This document shows, one piece after another, positions 14,722 to 22,623 of a DNA stretch of 39,579 nt. Source of the stretch: Oxalobacteraceae bacterium. Its GTDB lineage: Bacteria; Pseudomonadota; Gammaproteobacteria; Burkholderiales; Burkholderiaceae_D. The position numbers and the translations under genes are program-made. The stretch lies in contig JAIZVZ010000032.1 in the NCBI GenBank assembly GCA_021768485.1, forward strand, positions 1 through 39,579. Direction: 5' to 3'. The stretch's first letter is position 1, and every line of letters starts with the position of its first letter. The notes below the pieces were generated by a model. The model worked only from the letters and a program-made list of their open reading frames with translations. It ran no database searches and was not told the DNA's origin.

Positions 14722-15575
14722 GCGTACGTACCTTTCATGGTCGCCACAAACAGGTCAGATATCTCGGGCGTGCGCACCTCACCGAGCGGTTCCAGTTGCG
14801 CCCTTGGCACGCCGTCGAACAGCAGCACCGTTTTGCCGAACAAGGCGCGCTCGTCGACCGGCCCCAGCGCCTGGGCGGCCGCCAGCCGGTCCGGCATCAC
14901 CTGCACTTCGGTAAAGCGCTGGCCGACTTCGTCCATCGAGGCCGACAGCACGATCTTGCCGTCGCGGATGAAGAGCAGGTCGGACAGCATCTGCTCGACT
15001 TCCTCGACCTGATGGGTGGTGATGACGATGGTCTTGTTGTCGTCAAAATAATCGCCGAGCAGATTGGCATAGAATTGCTTGCGAAACAGGATGTCGAGCC
15101 CCAGCGTCGGCTCGTCGAGCACCAGCAGCTTGGCATCGATGGCCATCACCAGCGCCAGGTGCAACTGCACCACCATGCCTTTCGATAGCTGGCTCACTTT
15201 CATGGCCGGCTTGAGCTTGGTGTGGTCGAGATAGCGCTGCGCCTTGGCGCGGTCGAAATTCGGATGCACGCCTTCGATGAAATCGATGGCATCACCGATG
15301 CGCAGCCATTGCGGCAAGATGGCGACATCGGCGATAAAGCAGATCTGGCGCATCAACTGATCGCGCTCGGTGCGCGGGTCCAGGCCCAGCACGCTCAGCG
15401 CTCCTTCGAACGGCAGCAAGCCGAGCATGGCCTTGAGCGTGGTGGTCTTGCCGGAGCCGTTGGGGCCGATCAGGCCGACGATGCTGCCGCGCTTGATATC
15501 GAAATCGACATGATCGAGCACATTTTGCTTGCCATAGCGCTTGCACAGCCCCCTGGCTGAAATAACGATACTCAT
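14718..15575 (-). CDS. ABC transporter ATP-binding subunit
   Basis: This 285-residue ATPase has the Walker A motif GPNGSGKTT (37-45), Walker B LLVLDEP (150-156) followed by the D-loop GLD, and the switch His188 in TTHQVEE. The signature motif is LSKGM (130-134) instead of the usual LSGGQ; this form is seen in the YtrB/YxlF-like exporter ATPases, so it is probably functional. The last 60 residues form a regulatory extension. It overlaps both the GntR gene upstream and the permease gene downstream by 4 bases. Confidence 0.93.
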   Translation of the reverse strand: MSIVISARGLCKRYGKQNVLDHVDFDIKRGSIVGLIGPNGSGKTTTLKAMLGLLPFEGALSVLGLDPRTERDQLMRQICFIADVAILPQWLRIGDAIDFIEGVHPNFDRAKAQRYLDHTKLKPAMKVSQLSKGMVVQLHLALVMAIDAKLLVLDEPTLGLDILFRKQFYANLLGDYFDDNKTIVITTHQVEEVEQMLSDLLFIRDGKIVLSASMDEVGQRFTEVQVMPDRLAAAQALGPVDERALFGKTVLLFDGVPRAQLEPLGEVRTPEISDLFVATMKGTYA

Positions 15576-15940
15576 GCTGCGCCCCCATTTTTTGCGCTAT
15601 TTAACAGTTGCTCGACGTCGAGCTCGAGGCGGCGCATGCGTTCGAGCGTGGCCGGCCACTCTTCATTGAGAAAATGCGCTCTTTCGGTCGAAAGCAGTTT
15701 TTCGCGTGCGCCGCTGCTGACATACATGCCGATTCCCCTTTTTTTTTCCACTAACGATTCCTCGGCCAGTTCCTGGTAAGCGCGCGAGACGGTGATTGGA
15801 TTGATTTGATAATCGGCCGCGATCTGGCGCACCGACGGCAAGGCATCGCCGGGCACGAGCACGCCGTCGAGCAGCATGCCGATGATGCGGGCCTTGAGCT
15901 GGCGATAAATCGGCGCATTGTCATGCCATGCAATTGCCAC
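15572..15940 (-). CDS. GntR-family regulator, YtrA subfamily
   Basis: This 122-residue protein has a winged helix-turn-helix (about 10-75; IYRQLKARIIGMLLDGVLVPGDALPSVRQ in two parts, then NPITVSRAYQELAEE) and only a short C-terminal tail, the mark of the YtrA subgroup. It starts at GTG 15940, with AAGGAG 7 bases upstream. It is the first gene of the operon with the ABC ATPase and permease, and probably represses it through the palindrome at 16011-16026. Confidence 0.92.
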   Translation of the reverse strand: MAIAWHDNAPIYRQLKARIIGMLLDGVLVPGDALPSVRQIAADYQINPITVSRAYQELAEESLVEKKRGIGMYVSSGAREKLLSTERAHFLNEEWPATLERMRRLELDVEQLLNSAKNGGAA

Positions 15941-16010
15941 TGCAGTTCTCCTTGCCCTTGGGAGCGACGATTTGCCGGCCCGGGCATGTGTTTTTTTGAT
16001 ATTTTAGTGT

Positions 16011-16046
16011 GTTAGTTAACTATAACAGCATGAAAAGTACTGTCAA
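16011..16046 (-). promoter_or_regulatory. promoter and operator of the GntR-ABC operon
   Basis: On the minus strand TTGACA (16046-16041) and TATAGT (16024-16019) are 16 bases apart, a strong sigma-70 promoter. The perfect palindrome TAGTTAACTA (16013-16022), within the wider imperfect GTTAGTTAACTATAAC (16011-16026), covers the -10 box, exactly where a repressor would act. The GntR protein encoded just downstream is the likely binder. Confidence 0.75.
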
Positions 16047-16234
16047 CACTCTTTTGAGCAATTCCATACAAAAGATATCGCCGGTTCAATGAAAAAATAA
16101 ACGCCCCAGGCTGCCTGCGGTGCAGAGCGCAAGGCTGGGGGGCCGGCAAAGAGGGGAGGGACGAGATGCCGGAAACTGGCCCGGCGCGGCTTTTGATCGC
16201 GATCGGCGAAGCAAGCGCGATCAAACTCCGGCGA

Positions 16235-16546
16235 TTAAAGCAGGGTCGATTGAAACTTGCGGATGATGAGCTCGGCTTCGTGAGCGCTGACATCATGCCG
16301 CGCCCAGTACAATTTTATCGCCTTATTGATTTCACCGTGCTTTATATACAGCAGCACATCATCGTCCAAGGCATCGCCTGTCTTATCTCCTGCGGCGCAA
16401 GCCAGCCCGGCATTTTTCGTCAAGAAATTTAGCTCGCTTTCGATTTTCTTCAGCCGCCTCGATTGTTCTTTCAAAATTGAATATATGAAAGCCAGGGCCG
16501 CCAGAGAAAAACCGGAGAGAACGAGAATGGCGTCGAGATTTTCCAC
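16235..16546 (-). CDS. small membrane protein of unknown function
   Basis: From GTG 16546 (GGGAG about 6 bases upstream) this encodes 103 residues: a membrane helix (about 6-24), a charged helix (KEQSRRLKKIESELNFLTK) likely to form a coiled coil, and a C-terminal part (DDDVLLYIKHGEINKAIKLYWA, then HEAELIIRKF) that resembles the short helical L7/L12 C-terminal-like domains found in small bacterial proteins. A longer reading from TTG 16636 would add a basic N-terminus. I do not recognise a named family and no neighbour suggests a role. Confidence 0.6.
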   Translation of the reverse strand: MENLDAILVLSGFSLAALAFIYSILKEQSRRLKKIESELNFLTKNAGLACAAGDKTGDALDDDVLLYIKHGEINKAIKLYWARHDVSAHEAELIIRKFQSTLL

Positions 16547-16762
16547 AATCAGCTCCCATAGCGTAATAAAGCCGCGGCGACCAGGTCGCCAGCCATTGCC
16601 TGCCTTCTTGCTGGTGCGGCCATTTAGCGCAAGCAATCACTATGGCCAATCAGCCAATCAGTGCGCCGGCCGCTTCTGCTTCCCGATGCCGTTCCCTGAT
16701 GCAGGGCTGGCGAGGCCGGGATTGCGATCTGCCGCCGGCCGCCCCGCCTCGAAGCGATGTCG

Positions 16763-17758
16763 CTACGGCCCGCCGCGGCCACCGACAGCGCCATAGACCT
16801 GACCCGTTGCATAGCTCGATTCGGCGGAGGCCAGCAATACATAAATTGCCGCAAGCTCGGCTGGTTGACCGGGGCGGCCCAGCGGCGTGTCCTTGCCAAA
16901 CGATGGCAGCTTGTCGTTCGGCTGTCCGCCAGTCACTTGCAACGGCGTCCAGAACGGCCCCGGCGCCACCGCATTGACCCGGATTCCTTTAGGCGCAAGC
17001 TGCTTGGCCAGTCCTTTGGTGAAGATCATGATTGCGCCTTTTGTCGCCGCATAGTCGACGATATTTTTGCTGGGATCATAAGCATTGATCGATGCCGTAT
17101 TGATGATTGTCGCGCCTGGCTTGAACAAGGCCAGCGCCGCTTTCGTAATCCAGAACATGGCGTAGACATTCGTTTTGAAAGTCTCATCGAATTGCGCCGT
17201 TGATATATCGAGAATGGAATCTTGCGAGACTTGCCGAGCAGCATTATTGACGAGAATATCGAGTCCGCCGAGCTCGCGCGCGGCATCCGCCACCAGGCGT
17301 TTGCAAAATGCCTCGTCCTTGATGTCTCCCGGAATGGCAACAGCCTTGCGGCCCGCGGCGCGTATCAGTTGCACGACTTCGCGCGCATCGGGTTCTTCGG
17401 CCGGCAGATAGTTGATCGCCACATCGGCGCCTTCGCGCGCATAGGCAATGGCCGCCGCCCGGCCAATGCCGGAATCGCCGCCCGTGATCAAGGCCCTGCG
17501 GCCGCGCAGGCGGCCGGAACCCTTATAGCTGGCCTCGCCATGATCGGGGCGCGGCGTCATCTTGCTTGCCAGTCCAGGCCACGGCTGATGTTGCGCGGGG
17601 AACGGCGGTTGCGGATATTCGGTGACGGGATTGGGCGGTGCGCCGGCCGGCGCTGCGGTGCTCGAAGCCTGCGCCGGCATGATTGCTGAGACGAAAAGCC
17701 CGGTAGCCACGCCTTCGACCAGTGTTCGCCGCGATTTGTTGATGTTTTCTCCGTCCAT
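16763..17758 (-). CDS. SDR-family oxidoreductase, YghA-like, with Tat-like leader
   Basis: This 331-residue short-chain dehydrogenase closely follows the E. coli YghA pattern: a Pro-rich lead-in (KMTPRPDHGEASYKGSGRL), the cofactor motif TGGDSGIG, NNAA, then NTAS (catalytic Ser) and DYAATK (catalytic Tyr and Lys), and the C-terminal SYATGQVYGAVGG. YghA relatives reduce aldehydes or ketones with NAD(P)H. Unusually, a leader of about 32 residues precedes this core, with SRRTLVEG and a hydrophobic stretch ending PAQA, which looks like a twin-arginine export signal. ATG 17758 has GGAG 6 bases upstream; ATG 17770 is possible but lacks a ribosome site. Confidence 0.88.
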   Translation of the reverse strand: MDGENINKSRRTLVEGVATGLFVSAIMPAQASSTAAPAGAPPNPVTEYPQPPFPAQHQPWPGLASKMTPRPDHGEASYKGSGRLRGRRALITGGDSGIGRAAAIAYAREGADVAINYLPAEEPDAREVVQLIRAAGRKAVAIPGDIKDEAFCKRLVADAARELGGLDILVNNAARQVSQDSILDISTAQFDETFKTNVYAMFWITKAALALFKPGATIINTASINAYDPSKNIVDYAATKGAIMIFTKGLAKQLAPKGIRVNAVAPGPFWTPLQVTGGQPNDKLPSFGKDTPLGRPGQPAELAAIYVLLASAESSYATGQVYGAVGGRGGP

Positions 17759-17890
17759 ATTATTCTCCATAACAAGAGGAATTTTCAGGCAGAGGTCCAA
17801 TGTCTGCACCATGGGCGGCCCCATGATACAAAGACGCCAGCGCATGCTGTTTGTGGCAGATCACAAGAACGGAAAGCGCGGTCGCTGCCA

Positions 17891-17909
17891 TCAGGCCGGG
17901 CCGGCCTGA
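17891..17909. repeat. 19-bp perfect inverted repeat
   Basis: TCAGGCCGG and CCGGCCTGA flank a single G. As RNA it could fold as a 7-bp stem with a 5-base loop. It sits just beyond the stop of the leftward remnant frame at 17931 and may be its old terminator, although no T-run follows. Confidence 0.5.
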
Positions 17910-17930
17910 CATGAGAGGCCGCGCCCGGTC

Positions 17931-18057
17931 TCAGGCGTAAGGCGTGCCTGCCATTGCCGCTTTCAGGGCGAGGCTTCCCTTATCGATAATTGCCAGAAAG
18001 GTGGCGTTCGCCGCCTCGGTGTCGCGCCCGCTGCGCTCACCGGTAGGCGGGAAGATC
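17931..18057 (-). pseudogene. possible 3' remnant of a leftward gene
   Basis: The minus-strand frame ending at 17931 reads about 40 residues (GERSGRDTEAANATFLAII, then DKGSLALKAAMAGTPYA) with the look of a helical C-terminal tail. Upstream of about 18057 the same frame runs antisense into the tetA-like sequence. I cannot name the family. Its position opposite a 5'-truncated exporter suggests it is the tail of a divergent neighbour that lost its start in the same deletion. Confidence 0.3.
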
Positions 18058-18681
18058 GATCTGGCGGCGCTCAATCCGCTGCGATCGCTGCGCTGGGTCT
18101 TGTCGATGAAAAAGCTGTTGCCGATCGCCGTCATCTTTTTCATTTTCAGCGCCGCCGGCGAGGTCTACGGCACGTGCTGGGCACTCTGGGGCAACGATGC
18201 CTTTCAGTGGAACGGACTGTGGATCGGCCTTTCGCTCGGCGCTTTCGGCGTCTGCCAGACACTTGCCCAGGCGTTTTTGCCGGGCCCGGCCGTGAGACTG
18301 CTTGGCGAGCGCGCGACCATTCTGACCCGCGTCGCCAGCGCGTGCCTGGCCTTGGTCGTCATGGCCTTTGCCAGCCGAAGCTGGATGATTTTTGCGATCA
18401 TGCCGGTTTTCGCGCTCGGCGGCATTGGCGCGCCGGCCCTGCAGTCGCTGGCGACCCGGCAAGTCCACGAGAACGAACAGGGGCAGTTCCAGGGCGTACT
18501 GGCCTCGGCCGTGAGCCTGGCCTCCATCGTCTGTCCGCTGGCGTTTTCGAGCATTTATTTTCTCGTCAGGGCGCAATGGCCGGGCGCGATCTGGCTCGCG
18601 GCCCTCGTCGTGTATGCGCTCATCGTGCCTCTCGTGCACGGCTTGCGCTTTACAAAGTCAGCCGCGGCCTCGGCAATGTAG
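18055..18681 (+). pseudogene. 3' half of a TetA-like MFS exporter (5' truncated)
   Basis: The readable protein from about 18055 (DLAALNPLRSLRW) to the stop covers about 205 residues and six membrane helices (transmembrane segments 7-12). It matches the second half of TetA/TCR-type drug:H+ antiporters, including the central linker LNPLRSLRW, the segment LPGPAVRLLGERATIL and the ALQSLATRQVHENEQGQFQG region. A full TetA is about 400 residues; the first six helices, with the main antiporter motif, are absent. The same frame stays open upstream to 17944 but that part does not look like a transporter. I therefore call it a truncated, probably inactive gene. Confidence 0.75.
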
Positions 18682-18713
18682 CGAGCTGCATCGGGCTTGC
18701 CGTCCCTTGCGCC

Positions 18714-18757
18714 GGTTTTCGTCACGATTGCGGCATTGCGGCATTGCGACGAAAACC
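18714..18757. repeat. 10-bp perfect inverted repeat between convergent genes
   Basis: GGTTTTCGTC (18714-18723) pairs with GACGAAAACC (18748-18757) across a 24-base loop that itself repeats GCGGCATT. It separates the exporter remnant from the radical SAM gene. No T-run follows, so it is a terminator-like stem at best. Confidence 0.7.
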
Positions 18758-18764
18758 CCGCACG

Positions 18765-20027
18765 TCAAAATAAATCGAATTGCCCATCGCGCCTGCCGGC
18801 CGCCGCCACAGTCGCCGGCCGTTTGAATTGAGAGGCGTCGAGCCCATGAAAACCGGAGGCCCGCTGCCGGTTGATGCCGAGCCGCCTGGCGGCCTTGTCG
18901 AAACGCTGGCGGATCAGGTCGGCCCACACGCCTTCGCCGCGCATGCGGCGGCCGAAACCGGCGTCGTAGTCCTTGCCGCCGTGGATGTCGCGCACCCGGT
19001 TCATCACACGCGCGGCGCGCTCGGGAAAGTGGGCTTGCAGCCATTGCTCGAACAAGGGCAGCACTTCCCACGGCAGGCGCAGCACGACATAGCCGGCGCG
19101 CACGGCGCCGGCCTCGACCGCCGCCTCCATCACGCGCTCCAGATCGGGTTCGGTCACGAAGGGGATGACCGGCGCGATGCTGACGCTGACGGCGATGCCG
19201 GCCTCGGTCAGCATGCGGATCGTGCGCAAGCGGCGCGCCGGGGCGGCGGCGCGCGGCTCGAGCGTGCGCGCAATGAGCGGGTCGAGCGTGGTCAGCGTGA
19301 CGGCCGCCACCGCCAGGCGGCGCGCCGCCATCGCCGACAGGATGTCGAGATCGCGCTCGATCAAGGACGACTTCGTGATCAGGCCGACCGGATGCGCGCA
19401 CTCCTGCAAGACTTCGAGCACGCGGCGCGTCAGGCGCAAGTCGCGCTCGCACGGCTGGTAGGCGTCGGTGACCATGCCTAGCGCAATCGTCTCCGGCATG
19501 TAAGACGGTTTGGCCAGTTCGCGCCGCAGCAGTTCCGGCGCATTGACCTTGGCGATGATCTTGCTTTCGAAATCGAGGCCGGGAGACAGGCCCAGATAAC
19601 TGTGGGTGGGGCGGGCGAAACAATAAATGCAGCCATGTTCGCAGCCGCGGTAGGGATTGAGCGTGACGCCGAACGGCAGATCGGGCGAGGTATTGCGGCT
19701 CAGGATGGTTTTTGCGGTTTCGTGCAGGATCAGCGTCTTGCGCGGCACCGGCCCGGCGCGCCCGTCATCGTCGCCCCGCGTTGTGCCGCAGTGTCGCTGA
19801 CCGTGCTCCGGAGCGCCTTCTTCGCCGCATTCGCCACTATGGCTGGCGTCATGTTTTTCGCCGCGCTCTTCCGCACCGCCTGCGCCTTGCGTCCAGCCGT
19901 CGTCGACCGCTGCGCGCGTCGTCAGTTCGAAACGGTTCTGCAAATTGCTGACCGCGCCGCGCCCCTTGATGCCGCGCAAGGGTTGCACTATGAAAACGCG
20001 ATGTCCTTCGCCGTCCTGGTCTGCCAT
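18765..20027 (-). CDS. PA0069-family radical SAM protein (SplB-like), LexA-controlled
   Basis: This 420-residue protein belongs to the SplB-like radical SAM group (COG1533), typified by Pseudomonas aeruginosa PA0069. The cluster motif is CEHGCIYC (CxxxCxxC), which binds the [4Fe-4S] cluster and S-adenosylmethionine. Other conserved parts are LNPYRGC, YQPCERDLRLTRRVLE, LITKSSLIERDLD and the C-terminal FDLF. The N-terminal 100 residues are polar and poorly conserved. GAGG lies about 5 bases before ATG 20027. A near-consensus LexA box covers the predicted transcription start, so it should be induced by DNA damage; PA0069 itself is in the published P. aeruginosa LexA regulon. The substrate is unknown; SplB relatives repair or modify nucleic acids. 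Confidence 0.9.
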   Translation of the reverse strand: MADQDGEGHRVFIVQPLRGIKGRGAVSNLQNRFELTTRAAVDDGWTQGAGGAEERGEKHDASHSGECGEEGAPEHGQRHCGTTRGDDDGRAGPVPRKTLILHETAKTILSRNTSPDLPFGVTLNPYRGCEHGCIYCFARPTHSYLGLSPGLDFESKIIAKVNAPELLRRELAKPSYMPETIALGMVTDAYQPCERDLRLTRRVLEVLQECAHPVGLITKSSLIERDLDILSAMAARRLAVAAVTLTTLDPLIARTLEPRAAAPARRLRTIRMLTEAGIAVSVSIAPVIPFVTEPDLERVMEAAVEAGAVRAGYVVLRLPWEVLPLFEQWLQAHFPERAARVMNRVRDIHGGKDYDAGFGRRMRGEGVWADLIRQRFDKAARRLGINRQRASGFHGLDASQFKRPATVAAAGRRDGQFDLF

Positions 20028-20039
20028 CGTCGCCTCGAA

Positions 20040-20059
20040 TACTGTATATATAAACAGTA
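20040..20059. promoter_or_regulatory. LexA (SOS) box
   Basis: TACTGT-N8-ACAGTA is a full match to both half-sites of the enterobacterial LexA consensus; the core TATATAAA differs little from the ideal alternating AT run. The symmetry extends two more bases on each side (20038-20061). It lies 12 bases before the radical SAM start codon, and no rightward gene shares it. Confidence 0.92.
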
Positions 20060-20087
20060 TTGTAGTGGCTTTTTATGGCTCAGGCAA
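20059..20087 (-). promoter_or_regulatory. promoter of the radical SAM gene
   Basis: On the minus strand TTGCCT (20087-20082) and TACAAT (20064-20059) are 17 bases apart. The LexA box touches the last base of the -10 element and covers the expected transcription start, an arrangement that gives tight repression. Confidence 0.65.
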
Positions 20088-20125
20088 TATTCATCCTCAC
20101 GCTGTTTGATGCGGCAGGACCGCGC

Positions 20126-21433
20126 TCAAAGGGGAGCGCCCGCCAGCGGCGCGGCGGCTGCCGGTTTGCGGATGCGCATCACGATCACCGACGCCAGCAG
20201 GCAGGCGGCGCCGGCCGCAAACAGCGCCGGCTTATACGTCAGCAGCAGCGTGCGCACCAGGCCGGCGCCGTAGGCGGCGCATGCCGCGCCGAGCTGATGG
20301 CCGGCGAAGATCCAGCCGAACACCATGCCGGCGCGTTCCTTGCCGAAGGCGGCGCCGGCCAGCTTGACGGTCGGCGGCACGGTGGCGATCCAGTCCAGGC
20401 CGTAAAACATGGCAAACATCGACAGGCCATACAGCGTGAATTCGGAATACGGCAGCCAAAGCAGCGACAGGCCGCGCAAGCCGTAATACCAGAACAGCAG
20501 CTTGCGGTTGTCGTAGCGGTCCGACAGCCAGCCCGACAAGACCGTGCCGAACAGATCGAAGGCCCCCATCATGGCCAGCACCGAGGCCGCCGGCACCGCG
20601 GTCAGGCCGGCATCGCCGCACAGCGAAATGAAATGGGTCTGGATCAAGCCGTTGGTGCTGAGGCCGCAAATGAAAAAGGTCGCAAACAGAATCCAGAAGG
20701 TACGGTTGCCGGAGACGCTGCGCAAAATCAGAAAAGGGGTGACAATCGTCAATTTCGGCACCGGCGCAGCGCGGATATCGGTTGCGGGCGCGCTTTGCGG
20801 CATTGCGCCGAACGGTGCCAGGCCCAGATCGGCTGGCCTGTTGCGCATGAATAGAAAGGTCAGGACGGCCACCGTGGCGCAGGCGAAAAATACCGGGATG
20901 ACGGCCGTGCGCCAGCCGTAATGCTCGATCAGCCAGGCCGCAAACGGCAGAAAGATCAACTGCCCGGTGGCCGAACTGGCGGTCAAGATTCCGACCGCCA
21001 GGCCGCGATGGCTGTCGAACCAGCGCGTCGAGACGACGGCGCCGAGCACCAGTGCCGTCAGGCCCGAGCCGAGGCCGAGCATGATGCCCCACAGGCCGAC
21101 CAGTTGCCAGAAGGCCGTCATTTTCGTGGCCAGCACCATGCCGGCAGCGACCAGCGTCAGGGCCGTGCAGACGACATTGCGCACGCCGAAGCGCTCAATC
21201 AGGATTGCCGCGAACGGTCCCATCAGGCCGAACAGGGCAAAGCGCACCGCCAGCGCCGATGAAATCTGCTCGGTATTCCAGCCGAACTCCTTGCCCAGGG
21301 GCTGCATCAGCGCGCCCGGCAAACCGAGCGCGGCCGACGAGGTCAGCATGGTCAGGAAGGTGAGGGCGATGATGACGTAGCCGTAATGAATGCCGCGCCG
21401 GGCAAGCCAGTTTGATAATGCTTGTGCAAACAT
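20126..21433 (-). CDS. MFS transporter
   Basis: This 435-residue protein has twelve predicted membrane helices with a central polar loop (about 200-225). It starts MFAQALSNWLARRGIHYGYV and includes ALAVRFALFGLMGPFAAILIERFG, the usual inter-helix 2-3 region. It resembles MFS proteins of the OFA/oxalate-formate or monocarboxylate-like group rather than TetA. AGGAG lies 7 bases before ATG 21433. It follows a TetR-family gene on the same strand after 55 bases, so the pair is probably one operon repressed by that regulator. The substrate is unknown. Confidence 0.9.
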   Translation of the reverse strand: MFAQALSNWLARRGIHYGYVIIALTFLTMLTSSAALGLPGALMQPLGKEFGWNTEQISSALAVRFALFGLMGPFAAILIERFGVRNVVCTALTLVAAGMVLATKMTAFWQLVGLWGIMLGLGSGLTALVLGAVVSTRWFDSHRGLAVGILTASSATGQLIFLPFAAWLIEHYGWRTAVIPVFFACATVAVLTFLFMRNRPADLGLAPFGAMPQSAPATDIRAAPVPKLTIVTPFLILRSVSGNRTFWILFATFFICGLSTNGLIQTHFISLCGDAGLTAVPAASVLAMMGAFDLFGTVLSGWLSDRYDNRKLLFWYYGLRGLSLLWLPYSEFTLYGLSMFAMFYGLDWIATVPPTVKLAGAAFGKERAGMVFGWIFAGHQLGAACAAYGAGLVRTLLLTYKPALFAAGAACLLASVIVMRIRKPAAAAPLAGAPL

Positions 21434-21488
21434 CGCAACTCCTGTCGAATCGAAAAATTGAGTAAATTGGGAAAGCGCAGGCCGCCGG

Positions 21489-22166
21489 CTAGTCCGGCTT
21501 GCGCGGCCGTTTTGGTGCTTGCGGCGCCGCTTCGGCCGGCGGCGGGAAAAGCGGTACCTGCTGCAGATGATCGCGCACGGCAGCCAGGATCTGATCCGAA
21601 ATCGGCGCGCCGTGCGTGGCGCGCGCCAGCGTCTGGGCGCCGACCAGCGCCGCCAGCAAGACCATCGCCTGCTGCCGTCCGGCCGGCGATTGTCCTGCTG
21701 GCGCGGGTCCGGCAGGCAGAGCGGTGTCGCCGGCCAGCGTCGCCAGCGTCGCCAGCATGGCCTCGATGCCGGCCAGGTAGGCGCCGCGGACTTCGGCCGC
21801 GGGCGCGGCGCGCGCCACATCGGTGGCCAGCGCCACCGCCGGACAACCGTTGCCGGCATGGTCGCGGCTTTTGTGCGAAAGAAAGCCGTCGGCAATTTGC
21901 TGCGCCGCCGCCGCGCCGTCGCCAGCGCTCTTGATGCGCGCCTGCCAGCGCGCGACCGATTGTTTGAAGGCGTTTTCGCAAGCGATTGCAGCGAGCGCAT
22001 CCTTGGAGGCGAAATGGCCGTAAAAACCGCCATGGGTCAAGCCTGCGGCCGCCATCAGGTCGGCCACGCTGACGCCGTCTATGCCTTGTTCGCGAAACAG
22101 GCGCGACGAGGCTTCTTCGATGGCGATACGGTTTTTATCTGTCTGTGCGCGCGAGACGCGGGCCAT
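21489..22166 (-). CDS. TetR-family transcriptional regulator
   Basis: This 225-residue protein begins with a helix-turn-helix of TetR type (about 10-57: IAIEEASSRLFREQGIDGVS, then DLMAAAGLTHGGFYGHFASK). The C-terminal ligand domain is Ala-rich and carries GCPAVALATDVAR, as in NemR/AcrR-like proteins; Cys108 in this motif might sense electrophiles, which is an inference. GGAG lies 7 bases before ATG 22166. It precedes and probably represses the MFS gene and itself, through three palindromes in its promoter. Confidence 0.92.
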   Translation of the reverse strand: MARVSRAQTDKNRIAIEEASSRLFREQGIDGVSVADLMAAAGLTHGGFYGHFASKDALAAIACENAFKQSVARWQARIKSAGDGAAAAQQIADGFLSHKSRDHAGNGCPAVALATDVARAAPAAEVRGAYLAGIEAMLATLATLAGDTALPAGPAPAGQSPAGRQQAMVLLAALVGAQTLARATHGAPISDQILAAVRDHLQQVPLFPPPAEAAPQAPKRPRKPD

Positions 22167-22184
22167 GATCGAGCTCCGGCGTGG

Positions 22185-22241
22185 ATGATGAGGTCATCAT
22201 AGATGATATTCATCATTTATTCAATAGATGATGAACATCAT
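22185..22241 (-). promoter_or_regulatory. TetR-gene promoter with three palindromic operators
   Basis: On the minus strand TTGAAT (22224-22219) and TATGAT (22201-22196) are 17 bases apart. Three palindromes built from ATGAT/ATCAT overlap it: ATGATGA-GG-TCATCAT (22185-22200) on the -10 box, ATGAT-ATTC-ATCAT (22203-22216) within the spacer, and ATGATG-AA-CATCAT (22228-22241) just upstream of the -35 box. This is a typical self-repressed regulator promoter, with more sites than usual. Confidence 0.8.
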
Positions 22242-22365
22242 TTATATGAAAGGAATCGCGGCACGCAACCGGTCTCGCATGCTATATTCGCCAGCGGTTC
22301 TGCGCATGGCACATGCGTGGTCGACAGGCGCAGTCAAACCAGTGCCGTAAAGAAAAAATAACGAA

Positions 22366-22614
22366 ATGAAAGCCGAAGATTTAACGATATTGGTGAGTAT
22401 GGAAATGCCGTACGGAAAATACAAAGGGCAGTTGCTGGCTGATTTGCCGGGGCATTACCTTGGCTGGTTTGCACGCGAAGGCTTTCCGAAAGGCCAGCTC
22501 GGACAGTTGCTGGCCCTGATGTACGAGCTCGACCACAATGCCTTGCGCGCCTTGCTCGATCCGCTGCGCAGCCGGCCGCGGGCAGTGGCCAAAGGCCGGC
22601 GGTCGCCGCCATAG
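22366..22614 (+). CDS. DUF3820 family protein
   Basis: This 82-residue protein matches DUF3820 (PF12843), short proteins annotated as putative quorum-sensing-regulated virulence factors: the core is MPYGKYKGQLLADLPGHYLG, followed by WFAREGFPKGQLGQLLALMYEL. No catalytic residues are obvious; the fold is thought to be related to exonuclease-associated domains. The Arg/Pro-rich tail (RSRPRAVAKGRRSPP) is not conserved. There is only a weak purine-rich ribosome site. The promoter may lie near the TetR operators, which would make it a possible second target. Confidence 0.85.
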   Translation: MKAEDLTILVSMEMPYGKYKGQLLADLPGHYLGWFAREGFPKGQLGQLLALMYELDHNALRALLDPLRSRPRAVAKGRRSPP

Positions 22615-22623
22615 CCGGCACGA

